Below are positions 10,824 through 18,909 of a stretch of 64,000 nt of DNA, in pieces. The notes under the pieces are model-generated. The model had not been told where the DNA came from. It did not search any database and saw nothing but the letters and a program-made list of their open reading frames with translations. The position numbers and the translations under genes are program-made. The DNA lies in assembly GCA_903909375.1 (NCBI GenBank), contig CAIVVM010000041.1, positions 54,912 to 118,911 of the forward strand. Direction: 5' to 3'. The stretch is from an uncultured Alphaproteobacteria bacterium. GTDB lineage: Bacteria; Pseudomonadota; Alphaproteobacteria; Caulobacterales; Caulobacteraceae. Positions within the stretch are counted from its first letter, which is position 1. Each line of letters begins with the position of its first letter.

Positions 10824-10838
10824 GTTCCTACTTTGTTC
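10824..10838 (+). promoter_or_regulatory. LexA (SOS) box candidate
   Basis: GTTCCTACTTTGTTC matches exactly the alphaproteobacterial LexA direct repeat GTTC-N7-GTTC described for Caulobacter and relatives. It lies in the T-rich 101-base gap between tesB and the toxin gene, 83 bases before the toxin ATG. Eight fixed bases would occur about twice by chance in a window of this size counting both strands, so the position matters more than the match. I could not place a convincing -35/-10 pair next to it. Confidence 0.5.
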
Positions 10839-10921
10839 TTTATTTCCTGTGTCTCTGGAGTTAAGATGCGACGGAAGGATTGGCGCGGCTGCGCGTCATC
10901 GTCGCAGAGGGGAGATTTCGG

Positions 10922-12088
10922 ATGTCTGGCAACCAGAGGGCGCGCGGCGGCGCGCGGCGGGAGACCATTAAGGAGTTTATGGCGCGTAGAGTGCGTGAGG
11001 TCGCCAGCCTTGGCGGAGCGGCCGAAGCGGCCTCGTATGAGGCGGTCAAGAAGGCCATCCGGGCAGGGCAAGACTACCGATTGATGACGCCCGGCGAGGT
11101 CTTGGCCTACGGCTCAGGCCTCGTGCGGCGTCCGAAGACGTCAGCGGTCTCTCCAACCGCGAAGGCGCCGGCGCGCGCCAAGCCCCGAGGATTGGACGAT
11201 AGCGCGACGGCAAAAGCCGTAATAGGCACACTGGCCTATGCGGCCGGACTCGCTCCGGGGGCGGTTCGGGGAGCGGTGCATACAGGCGAAAGCGCTCTTG
11301 AGGCCGCACTGTTCGCGCAACGGTTGGCGAACCCCCTGGACCAGTTGTTAAGCTCGCCCGGTCAGTCTGCGGTTGCTCAGGTGTCCAACGCCGGTCGATT
11401 GGTCGCTGATTCCGTGGTGAAGGGCGCGCAGGATCCGTCGAAGGTGCGTGACGATTTGACGGCTGCTTTCCAAGATTTTCGCGTGAAGCACGATCCGACA
11501 GCCACGGCGGTCGCCGATACGCTGACTGGTGAGATGAAGCGCACATTTGCACTTGGCATGAACGGCGGTGAACTGGTCTTTGATGGCGGGTCGCTATTGG
11601 TAGGTGGCGCTGCCATCCGGGGCGCCGCGGGCCTCGGTAAAGCGGCCGAGGCGGCAGGTGCGGTCGAGCGTGCACAACTGGCGGCGAGGCCGGGCCTGGC
11701 CGCCAATTTCGAGCGTTCGTACCCGAAGAGCGGAATGAGTCATCACATCATTGAGCGGGCGGCAAAACTTCCGGCTTGGCTTGGTGGCGGCCACTACCCC
11801 CGATGGCTCACTGAGAGCGAGTTCAACAAGATTCGTCACGATCCTGGAATTACAGTGCGCGACCTCTATCGCAACCACGTCGGTGCCGGCGGAATAGATC
11901 ATTTCAGGGGTGGGCCGGTCGGTCGAGCGTATGGAGGGGGTGGCTGGTCCGCCCGTACTCTCGGCTGGGACACCTACGGTCCACTCGACCGCTTGAACTA
12001 CGGGACCTCCCCTTACACAAAGGCCGTGGTCGGTCCCGTCCTGATCGGCGGTACGGCTGAGAAGCGCAGGCAAGGCGGTGCGCCATGA
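10922..12088 (+). CDS. Polymorphic-toxin-like protein with His-rich C-terminal domain
   Basis: 388 residues, no signal peptide. The start is the ATG at 10922, preceded by GAGGGGAG. Regions: basic N-terminus (1-50), Pro/Ala-rich linker (70-90), helical middle (95-205), a Gly/Ala hydrophobic stretch (FALGMNGGELVFDGGSLLVG, 209-228; Ala/Gly-rich to 246) of the kind that precedes toxin tips in polymorphic toxins, and a C-terminal domain (about 262-388). That domain has S273-H274-H275 followed by IIERAAKLPAWLGGG, then H319 and H327, and Trp/Tyr-rich motifs (GGGGWSARTLGWDTYG). The SHH context recalls HNH/Endonuclease VII-type toxin nucleases, but I cannot name the family. Third codon positions are visibly less GC-rich than in neighbours. 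Coupled by ATGA to the next gene. Confidence 0.7.
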   Translation: MSGNQRARGGARRETIKEFMARRVREVASLGGAAEAASYEAVKKAIRAGQDYRLMTPGEVLAYGSGLVRRPKTSAVSPTAKAPARAKPRGLDDSATAKAVIGTLAYAAGLAPGAVRGAVHTGESALEAALFAQRLANPLDQLLSSPGQSAVAQVSNAGRLVADSVVKGAQDPSKVRDDLTAAFQDFRVKHDPTATAVADTLTGEMKRTFALGMNGGELVFDGGSLLVGGAAIRGAAGLGKAAEAAGAVERAQLAARPGLAANFERSYPKSGMSHHIIERAAKLPAWLGGGHYPRWLTESEFNKIRHDPGITVRDLYRNHVGAGGIDHFRGGPVGRAYGGGGWSARTLGWDTYGPLDRLNYGTSPYTKAVVGPVLIGGTAEKRRQGGAP

Positions 12089-12525
12089 CCTTGCGATACT
12101 GTGCAGAGTTCGAGACAAGCTTGCCTGAGGTTGGCGGTGACCCCCTGGACGAAGGCGTAGAGCCATGCGGAGGAAATGTCGCCATCGCGATCCGCGAGCT
12201 CTTTGGCCGGTTGGGGTACGACGCCGATCCGCCCGAAAATGCCGGCGAGCACGGATGGGAGTTCGTGGTTCGGGTAAAGGGTTATCCCAAGGGCTGTCGT
12301 CTTTTGTGTACGGTCACTTTCATTCACGCCTACGATCTGACGCTTGCAAATACGTCGTGGTGGGACAGGGTCCGCAAAAAGCACCCCGCACCCTATGTCG
12401 CGACCCTGCGCGCGCTGGCGCGGGAGTTGGCCGCGGACCCGAGGTTCATGGACGTGCGCTGGTATGATCCTCTGGGCGGTCCTGCGGAACCAATACGGGC
12501 ACCCCATCCGGTGGATGGGGTTTAG
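12085..12525 (+). CDS. Candidate immunity protein for the upstream toxin-like protein
   Basis: 146 residues, cytoplasmic, acidic N-terminal half (MTLRYCAEFETSLPEVGGDP) and a compact core with HGWEFVVRVKGYPKGCRLLC at about residues 52-71 and TSWWDRVRKKHP. No recognised domain. Its ATG overlaps the toxin stop as ATGA, so the two are translationally coupled. Size, acidic start and position immediately 3' of a polymorphic-toxin-like gene are the usual hallmarks of an immunity gene; function is inferred from context only. No further gene follows before rimM on the opposite strand. Confidence 0.6.
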   Translation: MTLRYCAEFETSLPEVGGDPLDEGVEPCGGNVAIAIRELFGRLGYDADPPENAGEHGWEFVVRVKGYPKGCRLLCTVTFIHAYDLTLANTSWWDRVRKKHPAPYVATLRALARELAADPRFMDVRWYDPLGGPAEPIRAPHPVDGV

Positions 12526-12594
12526 CTACCCGCAGAAGAGAGTTGCAGTCACACGCTGACCGAGGGCAAGGCCGTTTATCCGAACGTCGCCGTG

Positions 12595-13098
12595 CTACTC
12601 AACCTCGTCGGGCGTTACACCCACAATGACCCCGTCCGCAATTCTCACCTCGGGCACAGCTTCGCGGGTGAAGGGCAGATACCATGTCGCCCCATGTTCA
12701 GGCTGGACTTCCAGCAAGTCGCCGGCGCCGAAGTCCTGCACCGCCTTCACCTTGCCCAGCGGCTCGCCATCCGGCGACACGACCGCCAGTCCGATCAGGT
12801 CGGTGACATAGAACTCGTCGTCGTCGGGCTCGGGCAGATCGGCGCGGGTGATGTAGAGTTTCAGGCCGCGCAGGGCCTCGGCCTGATCGCGGGTCTGGAC
12901 CTCGCGGGTCCAGACCACGACGCTGCCCTTAGAGGCGCGGCCCGACGTGATGGTAAGGCCGGGCGAACCGTCCTCACGCAGCAACGCACCATAGTCCACC
13001 AGAGCCAGCGGCTCGGCGGTAAAGCTGGTGATGCGGATCTCGCCGCGGACCCCGAAAGCGCCCGCGACACGACCCACCTGGATGAGATCCTGGCTCAT
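12595..13098 (-). CDS. rimM: Ribosome maturation factor RimM
   Basis: 167 residues. Binds S19 and assists 16S rRNA 3'-domain processing. The N-terminal RimM domain starts DLIQVGRVAGAFGVRGEIRI; the PRC-barrel-like C-terminal part includes DDEFYVTDLIGLAVV and WYLPFTREAVPEV. It follows rpsP by 11 bases. In most alphaproteobacteria trmD and rplS follow rimM; here the next sequence is the convergent toxin/immunity pair. Confidence 0.95.
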   Translation of the reverse strand: MSQDLIQVGRVAGAFGVRGEIRITSFTAEPLALVDYGALLREDGSPGLTITSGRASKGSVVVWTREVQTRDQAEALRGLKLYITRADLPEPDDDEFYVTDLIGLAVVSPDGEPLGKVKAVQDFGAGDLLEVQPEHGATWYLPFTREAVPEVRIADGVIVGVTPDEVE

Positions 13099-13109
13099 CC
13101 AGTCGCACC

Positions 13110-13625
13110 CTAGGCCTGGGCTTCGCCTTCGGCGGCGGGGGCTTCTTCGGCAGCTGCAGGTTCAGCGGCCGCTTCAGTCGCAGCTTCTTCCGCCGGGGCG
13201 GCTTCAGCAGCGGGGGCTTCCTCAGCGACCGGCTCTTCGACGACCGGCGGCGGCGGGTTGGCGGCGGTTTCAGCGGCGGCGGCGGCGCGATCGGCCTCCT
13301 TCTGAGCCTTCTCCTCAGCGCGCTCGTTGGCCTTGCGGCCCGGCTTGCCCTTGGTCGGATTGTTGCTGGCGGTCCATTTCACAACGCCGACCTTGCCGAG
13401 CTCGCGTGCCACGCGGTCGGTGGGCTGGGCGCCCTTGGCCATCCACTCCTGGATACGCTCGACCTTCAGGACCACGCGGTTCGGATCGTCCTTCTTGAGC
13501 AGCGGGTTGTAGGTTCCTACCTTCTCGATGAAGCGGCCATCGCGGGGCGAGTGGCTGTCAGCGATCACGACGGAATAATAGGGGCGCTTCTTGGTGCCGC
13601 CACGGGCGAGACGAATTTTCAACAT
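13110..13625 (-). CDS. rpsP: 30S ribosomal protein S16 with long Ala/Glu tail
   Basis: 171 residues, about twice the E. coli length (82). The first ~80 residues are the canonical S16 domain ([20 protein letters not shown] at 1-20). Residues ~90-115 are a basic linker, and ~115-171 are a low-complexity Ala/Glu/Pro tail. Similar tails occur in other alphaproteobacterial S16 proteins; the tail is unlikely to lie in the ribosomal core. It lies 23 bases after ffh and 11 before rimM, so ffh-rpsP-rimM form an operon. Confidence 0.95.
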   Translation of the reverse strand: MLKIRLARGGTKKRPYYSVVIADSHSPRDGRFIEKVGTYNPLLKKDDPNRVVLKVERIQEWMAKGAQPTDRVARELGKVGVVKWTASNNPTKGKPGRKANERAEEKAQKEADRAAAAAETAANPPPPVVEEPVAEEAPAAEAAPAEEAATEAAAEPAAAEEAPAAEGEAQA

Positions 13626-13648
13626 GGGATAGGTCCTTGGTTTTCTGT

Positions 13649-15163
13649 CTATTTCTTGAAGGGATTAAAGCCTTGCGGCAGGCCGCCGCCGCCGAGGCCG
13701 GGGAGTTTCGGCATGCCGCCGGGTATGGATTTCAGCTTCGCGGCCATCTCTTCCATCTGCTCGGGCGTTGGCGCCTGGCCGCCGCCCATCTGGGCCAGTT
13801 TCGACATATCCATGCCGCCGCCGCCCAGCATCTTTGCCATCTGGCCAAAGCCCTTGCCGCCGTTCTTGCTCAGCGACTTGAAGGTGTCGGCCATTTGCCG
13901 GTGCTGTTTCAGCAGGCGGTTGATCTCGGCCACGTCGACTCCGGCGCCCTTGGCCACGCGGCGTTTGCGTGAGGCGGCCAGGATGTCCGGCTTTGAACGT
14001 TCCTGCTTCGTCATCGACGAGATGATCGCCAGCTGGCGATCGAAGGTCTTGTCGGTCAGACCGCTCTGGGCGATCTGTTGCTTCATCTTCTGTACGCCGG
14101 GCAGCAGGCCCATCATGCCTTCCATGCCGCCCATGCGCTTCATCTGGCTGAGCTGGTCGGCCATCATGTCGAGGTCAAACTGGCCCTTGGCCAGCTTGCG
14201 GGCCGTGGCTTCCGCCTTGGCCATGTCGAGTTCTTGCGTCGCCTTCTCGACCAGGGCGACCACGTCGCCCTGACCCAGGATACGGCCCGCGATACGCTGG
14301 GCATCGAAGACGTCGAGGCCGTCGATCTTTTCCGACACGCCGAGGAACTTGATCGGCAGACCGGTAACGGCGCGCATGGAGAGGGCTGCGCCGCCCCGGC
14401 CATCGCCATCGGCCCGGGTCAGCACCAGGCCCGTCAGCGGCAGGCGCTCATGGAAGGCCTTGGCGGTGCGCACCGCGTCCTGACCGGTCAGGGCGTCGGC
14501 GACCAGCAGGGTTTCGGCGGGGCTGGAGATCTTCGCGATCTCGGCCGCCTCGCTCATCATCGCCTCGTCCAGCGTGGTGCGGCCGGCGGTGTCGAGGATC
14601 AGGATATCGAAGCCCTGGAGGCGGGCCGACTGCATGGCGCGGCGGGCGATGTCGGGCGCGGCCTGGCCGGCGACGATGGGCAGGAAGCTGGCGCCGGCCT
14701 GCTCAGCCAGCATGCCCAGCTGCTCCATCGCGGCGGGGCGCCGCGTGTCCAGCGAGGCCATCAGGACCTTCTTGCGCTCGCGCACAAGCCGCAGCGCCAG
14801 CTTGCCCGCGGTGGTGGTCTTGCCCGAGCCCTGAAGGCCGGCCATCAGGATCACCGACGGCGGATTCAGCGAGATGTTGAGGCCCTCGGCCTCGCCGGTC
14901 CCGCCCAGCATGTCGACCAGGCCGTCGTAGGTGATCTTGACCACCTGATCGGCGGGGCGCACCGAGCGGATCACGGCCTCGCCGGTGGCGGCCTCGGTCG
15001 CCTTGGCGATGAAGTCGCGCACTACTGGCAGGGCGACATCGGCCTCGAGCAGGGCGACGCGGATCTCGCGCATCACCTCGGCGACGTCCTTTTCGGACAG
15101 CACACCGCGGCCCGAGAGCCGGTCAAAAACCGAGGACAGCCGATCTGTCAGCGCGTCGAACAA
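13649..15163 (-). CDS. ffh: Signal recognition particle GTPase Ffh
   Basis: 504 residues. Targets inner-membrane proteins cotranslationally with 4.5S RNA and FtsY. N domain 1-90, GTPase (G) domain with GLQGSGKTT at about residues 109-117, DTAGR near 190 and [13 protein letters not shown] near 248, then a Met-rich M domain ([20 protein letters not shown]) and a Gly/Pro-rich C-terminus. It is first in the ffh-rpsP-rimM operon; the 230 bases upstream hold its promoter and no gene that I can support. Confidence 0.97.
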   Translation of the reverse strand: MFDALTDRLSSVFDRLSGRGVLSEKDVAEVMREIRVALLEADVALPVVRDFIAKATEAATGEAVIRSVRPADQVVKITYDGLVDMLGGTGEAEGLNISLNPPSVILMAGLQGSGKTTTAGKLALRLVRERKKVLMASLDTRRPAAMEQLGMLAEQAGASFLPIVAGQAAPDIARRAMQSARLQGFDILILDTAGRTTLDEAMMSEAAEIAKISSPAETLLVADALTGQDAVRTAKAFHERLPLTGLVLTRADGDGRGGAALSMRAVTGLPIKFLGVSEKIDGLDVFDAQRIAGRILGQGDVVALVEKATQELDMAKAEATARKLAKGQFDLDMMADQLSQMKRMGGMEGMMGLLPGVQKMKQQIAQSGLTDKTFDRQLAIISSMTKQERSKPDILAASRKRRVAKGAGVDVAEINRLLKQHRQMADTFKSLSKNGGKGFGQMAKMLGGGGMDMSKLAQMGGGQAPTPEQMEEMAAKLKSIPGGMPKLPGLGGGGLPQGFNPFKK

Positions 15164-15393
15164 ACTCGTCTCCTATAGCCCAAACGCAGTCGACCCCCGT
15201 GGACGATCACGTCGACGGGGGGCCTCGCCGCCCTCGTCCCAGATAAGGCCTGGGGGTCGTGGCGGTAGAGGGCGCTGACCAAGGTTGGCGCCGGAAGGGC
15301 CGGCTTATGCGCCGAAGAGGGGGTTCAGGTCAAGGAAGGGGGCTTTTGCCGACAACACCGGTATGCCTGTCGCCTGCCCCGACACGGCTGGTT

Positions 15394-15801
15394 TCAATCT
15401 ATCCTCGCCTCAATCGCATCGATATCCGGGTCGGAGAGCCCGAAATGGTGGCCGATCTCGTGGATCAGCACATGGGTGACCAGTTCCTCCAGCGTCACCT
15501 CGCCATTCTCGGCCCACTCGTCGAGTATGGGTCGACGATAGAGGAAGATCCGGCTCGGCTCGGGCTCGGCTCCGAAGCCGGAGCGCTCGGCCAGGCTGAC
15601 CCCGGAATAGAGACCGGTCAATCCGAAAGGGTCCTCTATGCCCAGATCGGCCAGGACGTCTTCTTCCGGAAAATCATCTACTCTGATCACCACCTCACCG
15701 GCCAGCCTGCGAAAAATTTCGGGGAGGGCGGTGAAGGCGCGCCCCGCGATCTCGGCCAGGTCGTCGAGGCTGGGTGCGTGGCCGGTCACCGGGTTACTCA
15801 T
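15394..15801 (-). CDS. Zincin-like metallopeptidase family protein
   Basis: 135 residues. Contains the zinc-protease signature HEIGHHFGLSDPD with H114, E115, H118 and a downstream D124, as in the minimal zincin family often annotated as a metallopeptidase of unknown target. There is no signal peptide or membrane helix, so it is cytoplasmic. It overlaps the upstream hypothetical gene by 8 bases and reads the same way. Confidence 0.8.
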   Translation of the reverse strand: MSNPVTGHAPSLDDLAEIAGRAFTALPEIFRRLAGEVVIRVDDFPEEDVLADLGIEDPFGLTGLYSGVSLAERSGFGAEPEPSRIFLYRRPILDEWAENGEVTLEELVTHVLIHEIGHHFGLSDPDIDAIEARID

Positions 15802-16360
15802 CAGGCATTACAATATGAGGCGCCTCTGGCGGCCGGATTTCAAACAGGCCGATATCCAGCGGCTGCTGTGGTTTGACAGGCCGCAGCGGCGTACGCGCAA
15901 TCGCCTGCAGGGTCTCGGGCGTCAGTCCCTGTTTCGACTTGCGCGCCTGACGGGCCTGCGGCGCCTCCAGCGGTCGCTCGGCGGTGGCTATGCGCCAATA
16001 GGAGATGCTGAGGCGCCAGACCGTCTGCGTCGGCTGTGGCGGCGCCGGCCAGCGCTGGCCGTCCGCGAAGGTGGGTTCGACCGACCCGGGACGCGGCGCG
16101 CCCTCGGCCACCTGCTCGATCAGGCGGCAATAGCGCTCTTGCGGGTCTGGCGTAGAACCCGTCCGGTCGTCGTCCACGCGACCGGCGTAGGCGTCGAGCG
16201 CAGCAGCGCGGGTCGCGAAGGCCGGGCCAACGGCGTCGGTGGTGAAGACGACATCCTCTCCAGCGCGACGGCGCGCGTCGCTCATCCGGCCGGCGCGGCC
16301 GAGCGGGCGCAGCAGGGCCTGCTCGGCGTTGGCGGCCACCGGGTAGAGGATCGAAGTCAT
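15794..16360 (-). CDS. Hypothetical protein
   Basis: 188 residues, not recognised. The sequence is Arg/Pro/Gln-rich, with no signal peptide or membrane segment; it contains FTTDAVGPAFATRAAALDAY and RLSISYWRIATAERP, which look like short folded segments, and a Pro-rich C-terminus. It overlaps the metallopeptidase gene by 8 bases, so both are probably expressed together. It is divergent from divL, whose start is 104 bases away. Confidence 0.65.
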   Translation of the reverse strand: MTSILYPVAANAEQALLRPLGRAGRMSDARRRAGEDVVFTTDAVGPAFATRAAALDAYAGRVDDDRTGSTPDPQERYCRLIEQVAEGAPRPGSVEPTFADGQRWPAPPQPTQTVWRLSISYWRIATAERPLEAPQARQARKSKQGLTPETLQAIARTPLRPVKPQQPLDIGLFEIRPPEAPHIVMPDE

Positions 16361-16463
16361 CTGGGCATTCTGGCGGAAAAACCTTTCCGAATGAACGCCC
16401 GTCGCGCGTGCGGGCGATCAAACCCCGGCCTAAGGTGCAGGAGACTGATTCGCCGGGGCGTTC

Positions 16464-18782
16464 ATGAGTGCGCACGAACTGATGCTGGCGGCGGCGGCGG
16501 GCGCAGTCTGCCTGGCGCTTTCCACCGTCCTCTGGGCCTTTGCCCAGCGTCGCGCTGCGGATCGTCGCGTGGCGGACCTGATGATCCGCATCCGTCGCCT
16601 GGAGGCCGGGGCCGAAACCGCCCAGGCCTCGGCCGAGGCCTTTGATTCCGCTCTGCTGGCCGTAGAGGATGGCCATTGTCTGCTGGCCTCAGGCGAAGAG
16701 AGTCTGGGTGTTTGCTGCGAAGCCCTTGGCCTGGTCGGCGGCGATCCGCAGGCCATGCTCAACGCCCTGATGCGGGCAGATCCCGACCATGCGCGACGGC
16801 TCCGCGCCTTGTTCGAGCGCGGTGAACCCTGCGCCTTCGAGGTCAAGGGGCCGGGCGGCGTCTGTACTGTGGAGGGCCGCGCCGCCGGCGCGCTGGCCTG
16901 GTTGCGGGTGTCTGCGGTGCTCGGGGAAGACCCTGGCTTGCCCACCGCGCCGCGCTTCGCCGCCTTCCTTGACGCCCGTGTCAGCCCAGCCTGGATCGCG
17001 GCCGCCGATGGCTCGCCGGTATGGGTCAACGCCGCCTGGCTCAAGGCTGTGGACGCTGTCAGCCTCGATGACGCCGCGCGCCGCGGTGCGGCTTTTGATC
17101 GTGGCGCCGACGCCATCGCCAGCGAGGCGGCCAACCTTGGCCAACGTCGTGAGGCCATGCGCTGGCTGAGCCTAGGGGGCCGCCGCCGTGCGTTCCATAT
17201 CGCCGCCCAGCCGCTGGAAGGTGGAGGCGTAGGCGTCTGGACCGAGGACCTCACCGATCTTGAGGAGGCCCGGGAGGACGCCAGACGCAATGTCGAGGCC
17301 CACGACGAGACGCTGAACCGTATCGACGACGCGGTGGTGATTTTCGACCAGGCCAAGCGGCTGAAGTTCCACAATACCGCCTTTGCCGAACTCTGGAATC
17401 TGGAGCCGGCCTGGCTGACCGAGCGGCCTACTCATGGCGAAGTACTGGATCGCCTGCGCCAGCGCCGCCGCATTCCCGAGACGGCCGACTACGCCAAATG
17501 GAAGGCCGCCGAGCTCGAGCACTACGAACATCTGGACGCGGCTCCCGACGACATGTGGAGTACGCCGGACGGGCGGACGTTGCGCGTGGCGCGGCAGCCG
17601 CATCCGATGGGCGGGCTGCTGCTGCTGTTTTCCGATATCACCGGCGAGTTGAAGATGAAGGCCCAGTACAACGCCTTGATCCAGGTCCAGCAGGCCACGC
17701 TCGACAAGCTCTCGGATGCGGTGGCGGTGTTCGGGTCCGACGGGCGGATCCGTCTCCACAACGAGAGCTTCGAGAAGTTCTGGAACATCACGCCGCTCCA
17801 GCTGGAGGCCGCAGGCGACTTCGAGGGCGTGGTTGAGCTTTGCGTCCACAAGCTGCACGACATGACGTTCTGGAAGGAACTGAAGGGCCGCGTCGCCGAC
17901 CCCGACCCTTCCGCGCGCATGCCGATCACCGGCGAGGCCCAGACCTCCGACGACCGCACCCTGGAATACCGCTCACGGCCGCTGCCGGACGGCGCCACCC
18001 TGATCGCCTTCACCGACGTCACCGACGCGCGTCGGCTGGAAAGCGCACTGGCGGACCGCGAGCAGGCCCTGAGCGAAGCCGAGCGGCTGAAGCGGGATTT
18101 CGTCGGCAACGTCTCCTACGAGCTGCGTACGCCGCTCACGACCATCATCGGCTATTCCGAGATGCTGGAACACGCCGGAGACGCACTGCCCGCGCGCTCT
18201 CGCAGCCACGCGGCCGCAGTGAAAGCCGCCGCCATCCAGCTGGCCCGCTCCATCGACGACGTCCTCGACATGGCCCAGATCGACGCCGACGAGATGGCGC
18301 TAAATCTGACCGAAGTGAACGTGGCCGATCTCCTCAGCGAGGTCGTCGCTCGCTGGCGCGACGACACTGCCGTCGGTGGCATCCAGTATGTGCTGCAGAG
18401 GGCGGACGATGTTGGTGCTATCCGGGGAGATCGGCGCCGCCTGGCCCAGATCCTCGACCACCTGATCGAAAACGCCGTCGCCCAGACGCCCGCCGGCGGC
18501 ACGGTGACGGTGGCGGCCCGCAAGACATCCGGCGAGGTTCAGCTCAAGGTCTCGGACACCGGACGAGGGATCCCGTTCCACGTGCAGGCGCACATCTTCG
18601 ACCGATTCATCGGCCGCGAGCGCGGCGGGCCGGGCCTCGGGCTGGCGTTGGTCAAGGCACTGACCGAGCTGCACGGCGGCTGGGTGGCGCTCGAGAGCGA
18701 ACCGGGCGCCGGCGCCACCTTCACCTGCCACCTGCCCGAAGAAACCCAGACCGTGAGCCAGCCCCGGCTGAGCTTTGGCTGA
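16464..18782 (+). CDS. divL: Tyrosine pseudokinase DivL (cell-cycle regulator)
   Basis: 772 residues, close to C. crescentus DivL (769). One N-terminal membrane helix (about 5-27), tandem PAS domains (roughly 160-280, 290-400 and 410-520), then a dimerisation helix with NVSYELRTPLTTIIGYSEML in which the phospho-acceptor His is Tyr (Y552). The ATPase domain keeps an N box (IENAVAQTPAGG), a D box (VSDTGRGIP) and GGPGLGLALVKAL. In Caulobacter DivL binds phosphorylated DivK and modulates CckA, hence CtrA activity, at the new pole. No TTAA-N7-TTAA CtrA site is visible in its 104-base upstream gap. Confidence 0.95.
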   Translation: MSAHELMLAAAAGAVCLALSTVLWAFAQRRAADRRVADLMIRIRRLEAGAETAQASAEAFDSALLAVEDGHCLLASGEESLGVCCEALGLVGGDPQAMLNALMRADPDHARRLRALFERGEPCAFEVKGPGGVCTVEGRAAGALAWLRVSAVLGEDPGLPTAPRFAAFLDARVSPAWIAAADGSPVWVNAAWLKAVDAVSLDDAARRGAAFDRGADAIASEAANLGQRREAMRWLSLGGRRRAFHIAAQPLEGGGVGVWTEDLTDLEEAREDARRNVEAHDETLNRIDDAVVIFDQAKRLKFHNTAFAELWNLEPAWLTERPTHGEVLDRLRQRRRIPETADYAKWKAAELEHYEHLDAAPDDMWSTPDGRTLRVARQPHPMGGLLLLFSDITGELKMKAQYNALIQVQQATLDKLSDAVAVFGSDGRIRLHNESFEKFWNITPLQLEAAGDFEGVVELCVHKLHDMTFWKELKGRVADPDPSARMPITGEAQTSDDRTLEYRSRPLPDGATLIAFTDVTDARRLESALADREQALSEAERLKRDFVGNVSYELRTPLTTIIGYSEMLEHAGDALPARSRSHAAAVKAAAIQLARSIDDVLDMAQIDADEMALNLTEVNVADLLSEVVARWRDDTAVGGIQYVLQRADDVGAIRGDRRRLAQILDHLIENAVAQTPAGGTVTVAARKTSGEVQLKVSDTGRGIPFHVQAHIFDRFIGRERGGPGLGLALVKALTELHGGWVALESEPGAGATFTCHLPEETQTVSQPRLSFG

Positions 18783-18806
18783 GCCGGTCAAACAGAAGGA
18801 ACTGTC

Positions 18807-18902
18807 ATGCGGATCATCGGCATAGCGGCCGCCCTGGCCCAGGCGCTACTCCAGCGCCTGGACGCCAACACCGTCAAGGAGCTGCGCAACTTCGCACCAT
18901 GA
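18807..18902 (+). CDS. Possible 31-residue small protein downstream of divL
   Basis: ATG to TGA, 32 codons; the peptide starts MRIIGIAAALAQALLQRL and continues DANTVKELRNFAP. AAGGA lies 8 bases before the ATG, and the codons follow the host's GC-rich third-position pattern. It begins 25 bases after the divL stop and ends 8 bases before the stop of the convergent SDR gene. The first half could form an amphipathic or membrane-associated helix. No homologue is known to me; it could also be a chance ORF. Confidence 0.4.
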   Translation: MRIIGIAAALAQALLQRLDANTVKELRNFAP

Positions 18903-18909
18903 TGGGGCC

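Noticed and set aside
10833..10867. -35/-10 promoter pair overlapping the SOS box
   Set aside because: The best pair (TTGTTC and TAAGAT) has a 23-base spacing, too long to claim.
10880..10921. TTG at 10880 as toxin start
   Set aside because: It lacks a ribosome-binding site; the ATG at 10922 has GAGGGGAG just upstream.
16361..16463. CtrA box upstream of divL (and in 63573-63658 upstream of rcdA)
   Set aside because: No TTAA-N7-TTAA or close variant is present in either gap.
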